The notes beneath the pieces are model-generated. The model had not been told where the DNA came from. It saw only the letters and a list, made by a program, of their open reading frames with translations, and did no database searches. Positions 6,386 to 9,591 of a stretch of DNA of 9,591 bases are shown here, one piece after another (position 1 is the first letter of the stretch; each line of letters opens with the position of its first letter). Location of the stretch: NCBI GenBank assembly GCA_020432595.1, contig JAGQGA010000158.1:1-9591 (forward strand), in the 5' to 3' direction. The stretch is from Anaerolineales bacterium. Lineage in GTDB: Bacteria; Chloroflexota; Anaerolineae; Promineifilales; Promineifilaceae. The translations under genes were made by a program, and so were the position numbers.

Positions 6386-7702
6386 ATGAAAACAACCCCT
6401 TTGCATGACTTGACCGCCGAGGAAGCCTTTCTTTGGCACTGCGCCCTCGCTTGGCGCACCCCCACGCCCGAACTCATTCCTGTGGGGCTAGATTGGCAGC
6501 GGGTGGCGGCGATGGGACAGTTTAACCGCATGGAGACGCTGCTGTGCCGGGTGTTAACGGCCGTTAATCACCTCGATACCCTCCCCGCCGCCGCCCTCGC
6601 CCCGCTGCAAACGGGCGCGGCCAAATTTGCCCAAAACGCCGCCATCATGGGCGACTCCCTCCACGACTATTTGAACCACGCTGCCGAACGCGGCATTGAA
6701 ACGGCCGTTCTCAAGGGGCTTTCCGTCTCCATCAACACCTACGGCGACCCCGCCATGCGCCCTGGCGGCGACATAGACATTCTGGTGCGGCAAAAAGACG
6801 TGGCCGCCAGCTTGGAAATCCTAGACGTGATGGAAATCGGCCAAAATTGGCCCAACCTAATGGACGACCGCTATTATGCGCGCCACCACCTGCACCAACA
6901 GCGCTGCACCCCCGACCTCAAGCTGTGGTACGAAATCCACTGGGCGCTTGACCACCCGCTGACGCGGCTGACCATTGATTATGCAGCCATGATGGATCGC
7001 GCTACGGCCGGCACGCTGCTGGGCGCACCCGTGCAGGATTTGTCGGTGGCGGACAATTTGATCGCCCTGACGGTTCATCTGGTCAAACACGCCGTCTATC
7101 TGCCCGCCGTTCTCCACCGCCCCGATCTAGCGCGGATCATCCTGGCGGATGGCATGTTGATGTATTTTCTGGACGTGGCGGAGCTAATCAAGCAGCATGA
7201 AAAAGACATAGATTGGCAGCAGTTGGTCACGCTCTGCCGCGCCTATGGCACGGTGGAGATGATGGGGGCGGTGCTAACGGTTTGCCGCCAGCTTCTTGAA
7301 ACCCCCGTGCCGGAATGGGTCATTGCCGCATTACCCATTTTGCCTGCCAACCGAATTAAGCAGGTGGTGATGGACAAGCTGGTGGCGCACGAAACGGCCG
7401 TTCACCTCGGCCAGCAGCCAAGCCGCCTGTGGAATTTTTTGCTCATTACCAACGGCGCGTTTATCCTGCGCCCCATCCGGCTGCTGGATTTGAGCGAATA
7501 CCTGTTTCCCGGTCGTGATTATCTACAGCGACGGTATGGGTCGGGGGGTGCGGCAACGGCCGTTCGCCATGCCCTCCGCGCCCTATGGCAATACGGCTGC
7601 GTTGGCATAGACACCGTTTACTTCACCTGGGAACGATATTGGCGGCTGCGGCGGCTCAACTACAGCACCTCCCTCTTCAACCGCCTCGAAGTGGAAGCGT
7701 GA
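6386..7702 (+). CDS. Nucleotidyltransferase family protein (NTP_transf_5 type)
   Basis: A 438-residue soluble protein. The diagnostic block is V-L-K-G-L (108-112), Y-G-D-P-A-M-R-P-G-G-D-I-D-I-L-V (119-134) and Y-E-I-H-W (182-186). This gives a nucleotidyltransferase-fold active site with Asp129 and Asp131 as the metal pair and Glu183 as a likely third acidic ligand. This arrangement is that of the uncharacterised nucleotidyltransferase family (Pfam NTP_transf_5), whose biochemical role is not established. All three acidic residues are intact, so it is probably active in NMP transfer. The rest is helical with a Trp/Arg/Tyr-rich C-terminus. It starts 6 nt after the membrane glycosyltransferase-like gene with no Shine-Dalgarno, and the flippase start follows 3 nt after its stop, which points to coupled translation. 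Context suggests surface-glycan synthesis. It carries four AACGGCCGTT copies, at 6556, 6700, 7393 and 7555, all read as T-A-V. Confidence 0.85.
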   Translation: MKTTPLHDLTAEEAFLWHCALAWRTPTPELIPVGLDWQRVAAMGQFNRMETLLCRVLTAVNHLDTLPAAALAPLQTGAAKFAQNAAIMGDSLHDYLNHAAERGIETAVLKGLSVSINTYGDPAMRPGGDIDILVRQKDVAASLEILDVMEIGQNWPNLMDDRYYARHHLHQQRCTPDLKLWYEIHWALDHPLTRLTIDYAAMMDRATAGTLLGAPVQDLSVADNLIALTVHLVKHAVYLPAVLHRPDLARIILADGMLMYFLDVAELIKQHEKDIDWQQLVTLCRAYGTVEMMGAVLTVCRQLLETPVPEWVIAALPILPANRIKQVVMDKLVAHETAVHLGQQPSRLWNFLLITNGAFILRPIRLLDLSEYLFPGRDYLQRRYGSGGAATAVRHALRALWQYGCVGIDTVYFTWERYWRLRRLNYSTSLFNRLEVEA

Positions 7703-7705
7703 CCG

Positions 7706-8998
7706 TTGCGCCAAGCTCTGCTGCGCCCCGCCGCTTGGCAAACCGGCTTCCTCACCGGGCTTGATGGCTTCACCAATCTGCTCGATTACGGCTTCCACAT
7801 CTATCTGGCGCGGGTGCTGCTGCCCGCCGATTTTGCCATCGTCCAAACCCTCAACACTGCCGCCCTCATTTTGCTCACCGCTTTTGCCGTTTTGCAGCCC
7901 GTTGTCGCCCGCTACACCGCCGAGGCCACAGAATTTACAGATGCTTCCGGCACGGTGCGAGCCATTTTCCAGTTTTATGCCAAATGGAGCGTCATCGTGG
8001 GTCTGGGGCTATGGCTGCTGGCCTGGCTGGGGCAGCGGCCGATTGCCAGTTGGTTAAATGTGCCACAAACGGCCGTTTCTCTCACCACCTCCATCCTCTT
8101 TCTCACCACCACCCGCCCCGTCATCGCCGGGCTGCTGCAAGGGCGGCATCAATTTGTACCCTTTGGCGGCACGCGGCTGGTCAATGCCCTGGGGCGGCTT
8201 GGTTGCGCTCTCCTGCTCGTCACCCTCCTCCACACTGGGCTAACTGGAGCCATTGTCGCCCTGCCGGTCGGCGGCTTGCTCGCCCTGCTGTTTGGCTTAG
8301 GCGCGGTTGGCCGCGACTGTTGGCGACCAGCCCCGCCACTGCCCGCCCAATTCCGCCGCGCCTTGCCCCTGGTCTTTAGCACTTTTCTGGCCTTCATCGC
8401 CTACATGAGCTTGCTCAACGTGGATTTGATTTGGGTTAATCGGCTGTTTGCCCCAGAAACGGCTGGAACTTACGCCACGGCCGTTTTGCTGCGCCGCGCC
8501 CTGTCGCTGCTGCCCGCCGCCGTCATCGTGGTCATGTACCCGCGTGCGGTGGCACAGGTGGCGCAGGGTCGGCTGCCAGACAAGCTATTGCTACAAACGG
8601 CCGTTGTTGCCATCCTGCCCACGCTCCTTTTTACCATTGTCTACGCCACGTTGGGAAACTTGATCATCCGCTGGACTTTTGGCGCGGCCTACAGCGAGGC
8701 CGATTCCCTGCTGCTGACTATGGGAATGGCGATGTTAGGGTTTAGCTTAACGGCCGTTTGGCTCAACTTTTATCTAGCAACCCGTCCCCTGCCCTTCGTC
8801 GTCTGGCTGCTCATTGTCGCCGTAGCGCAGGTGCTGCTGTTCAACCAATTTCACAGCAGCACGGCAACCTTTGCCACCATTTTTGCCCTGTCGGGCTGGG
8901 TCACGGCGCTGGGTGGGCTGCTGCTCTATCTGCTGTGGCTGCGGCCACGCCTCAAGACAGCTTCTTTTTCGCCACATGCCACGCCCGATCCCCGTTAA
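7706..8998 (+). CDS. Oligosaccharide flippase (Wzx-like, MOP superfamily)
   Basis: About 430 residues and very hydrophobic, with 12 or so membrane segments along its whole length. The N-terminus, with D-Y-G-F-H-I-Y-L-A-R-V-L-L-P-A-D-F-A-I-V-Q, has the pattern of polysaccharide flippases, in which the first helix leads into an A-R-x-L-x-P-x-x-F/Y-G/A loop. These proteins move lipid-linked oligosaccharides across the cytoplasmic membrane. The start is TTG at 7706: an in-frame TGA (the previous gene's stop) sits 6 bp upstream, and there is no ATG near the N-terminus. A GGAAG at 7692-7696 may serve as ribosome-binding site. It is tightly coupled to the nucleotidyltransferase gene upstream. Its last 47 bp overlap the convergent gene on the other strand. 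Three perfect AACGGCCGTT copies (8068, 8596, 8749) are all read as T-A-V. Confidence 0.85.
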   Translation: MRQALLRPAAWQTGFLTGLDGFTNLLDYGFHIYLARVLLPADFAIVQTLNTAALILLTAFAVLQPVVARYTAEATEFTDASGTVRAIFQFYAKWSVIVGLGLWLLAWLGQRPIASWLNVPQTAVSLTTSILFLTTTRPVIAGLLQGRHQFVPFGGTRLVNALGRLGCALLLVTLLHTGLTGAIVALPVGGLLALLFGLGAVGRDCWRPAPPLPAQFRRALPLVFSTFLAFIAYMSLLNVDLIWVNRLFAPETAGTYATAVLLRRALSLLPAAVIVVMYPRAVAQVAQGRLPDKLLLQTAVVAILPTLLFTIVYATLGNLIIRWTFGAAYSEADSLLLTMGMAMLGFSLTAVWLNFYLATRPLPFVVWLLIVAVAQVLLFNQFHSSTATFATIFALSGWVTALGGLLLYLLWLRPRLKTASFSPHATPDPR

Positions 8999-9591
8999 GC
9001 AGCAGATAACAAAGCGGCCAAAAAGGGGTTGCCACCAAACGGGGATACCGCTTGCTCAAATTCCAGCGGCGCGGGAAAAAGGAGCGTAGCCAAAACCGGG
9101 CTTCGTCCACCCGTGACAACGCCAGCCGACGCGCTAAATCCAGGCCAATGCCACTGCGGTCATGCGGGTTTGATTCCGAAGCCTCGGCCAGCGTTGTGGC
9201 ATCAACCCAGGCCAGCAACGCCGGGGGACATTGGCCGCGCAACTGGCGCAAAATGGGGTCGGGGACAGCGAGGGGGGGGTAGTATTGGCGGGTGAAAGCG
9301 AGGGCAGGGTAGACAAAACGGGCGGCGTGGGCAGGAACGGCCGTTAACAACCCCTCCCAATCCGCCGCCGTCATCCGCTCGGCCACGCGGCGAATATCGT
9401 CAATTTGCATCAGCCGCCCGCGCTGGATCAGCCAGTCGCTGGTGGCGTGGGCGCAAACGTGGTGCAGCAGCATGGCCGCGTTGGGAACACGGGCGGCAAA
9501 GTTGCCCCAAAACGGCCGTTTTTCACTCGCCTCCCACATCGCCCCCGCCAAATTGTAGCCAATCCCGGCATACTCCTCCCGCAGCGTAAAA
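8952..9591 (-). CDS. Nucleotidyltransferase-like family protein, C-terminal part (5' end outside window)
   Basis: The frame is open through the right edge, giving 212 visible residues that begin within F-T-L-R-E-E-Y-A-G-I-G-Y-N. The segment L-L-H-H-V-C-A-H-A-T-S-D-W-L-I-Q-R-G-R-L-M-Q-I-D-D-I resembles the helical region after the active site in NTP_transf_5 proteins, where a conserved L-x-x-H-x-x-x-H precedes an L-x-x-x-x-D-I. The C-terminal F-F-P-R-R-W-N-L-S-K-R-Y-P-R-L is basic and aromatic, followed by a short hydrophobic stretch. The catalytic GD-x-D block would lie outside the window, so the family call is tentative. It is convergent with the flippase gene and overlaps it by 47 bp. It carries AACGGCCGTT copies at 9336 (T-A-V) and 9511 (R-P). 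Confidence 0.6.
   Translation of the reverse strand, partial: FTLREEYAGIGYNLAGAMWEASEKRPFWGNFAARVPNAAMLLHHVCAHATSDWLIQRGRLMQIDDIRRVAERMTAADWEGLLTAVPAHAARFVYPALAFTRQYYPPLAVPDPILRQLRGQCPPALLAWVDATTLAEASESNPHDRSGIGLDLARRLALSRVDEARFWLRSFFPRRWNLSKRYPRLVATPFWPLCYLLLNGDRAWHVAKKKLS

Larger units (their letters stand above)
221..9520. repeat. Highly iterated palindrome AACGGCCGTT, 21 perfect copies
   Basis: Perfect 10-bp copies begin at 221, 578, 852, 2013, 2313, 4227, 4709, 4921, 5179, 5632, 6040, 6175, 6556, 6700, 7393, 7555, 8068, 8596, 8749, 9336 and 9511. One-mismatch copies begin at 914, 2729, 3530, 4136 and 8476. With about 57% GC (my estimate) chance predicts about 0.01 perfect copies here. 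Every perfect copy is inside a coding region, on genes of both orientations. The reading frame is T-A-V in 15, N-G-R in 3 and R-P in 3. Flanking bases are mostly A or T on the left (18 of 21) and T, C or A on the right. Copies are dispersed without fixed spacing, so this is not a tandem array. Confidence 0.95.

Noticed and set aside
221..9520. Reading the palindrome as a CRISPR, insertion-sequence end or tandem repeat
   Set aside because: Only the 10-bp core is shared, spacing is irregular (135 to 1914 bp), flanks differ, and copies lie within intact reading frames.

Overview
The window reads as a chromosomal segment of an uncultivated-type, GC-rich bacterium. Protein style (a membrane glycosyltransferase-like protein, a family-5 nucleotidyltransferase, DUF1579 and a B12-type radical SAM protein beside an ABC-2 exporter) and scarce Shine-Dalgarno sites suggest Chloroflexota, perhaps an Anaerolineae-like lineage. 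That placement is inference from style, not from a marker gene. I see no rRNA, tRNA, CRISPR array, transposase or phage gene. The window is almost wholly coding; the longest gap is about 90 bp.

Layout. At the left edge, on +, is the C-terminal part of a FAD-dependent oxidoreductase of the DAO/sarcosine-oxidase type, followed 40 bp later by a DUF1579 protein. Convergent to these, on -, is a three-gene unit read right to left: ABC ATPase (start near 4424), ABC-2 permease (start near 3445) and a B12-binding-domain radical SAM protein (start near 2560). At about 4415-4464 two divergent promoters share an overlapping, nearly symmetric -10 box. The + side reads into a tightly packed unit: a GT-C-like multi-pass membrane protein, an NTP_transf_5-type nucleotidyltransferase and a Wzx-like oligosaccharide flippase. 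At the right edge, on -, a second protein resembling the nucleotidyltransferase family overlaps the end of the flippase gene by 47 bp and runs out of the window.

How the genes may work together (inference). A membrane glycosyltransferase, a flippase, an ABC-2 exporter and nucleotidyltransferase-like proteins fit assembly and export of a lipid-linked or cell-surface glycan. The radical SAM protein may modify the lipid or exported molecule, but its substrate cannot be read from sequence.

The strongest unexplained signal is not a gene. The perfect 10-bp palindrome AACGGCCGTT occurs 21 times, about once per 457 bp, where roughly 0.01 copies would be expected by chance. All 21 copies lie inside protein-coding genes, on both gene orientations, and 15 of the 21 are read in the frame giving Thr-Ala-Val. 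It behaves like a genome-wide highly iterated palindrome comparable to cyanobacterial HIP1, but with a different sequence.
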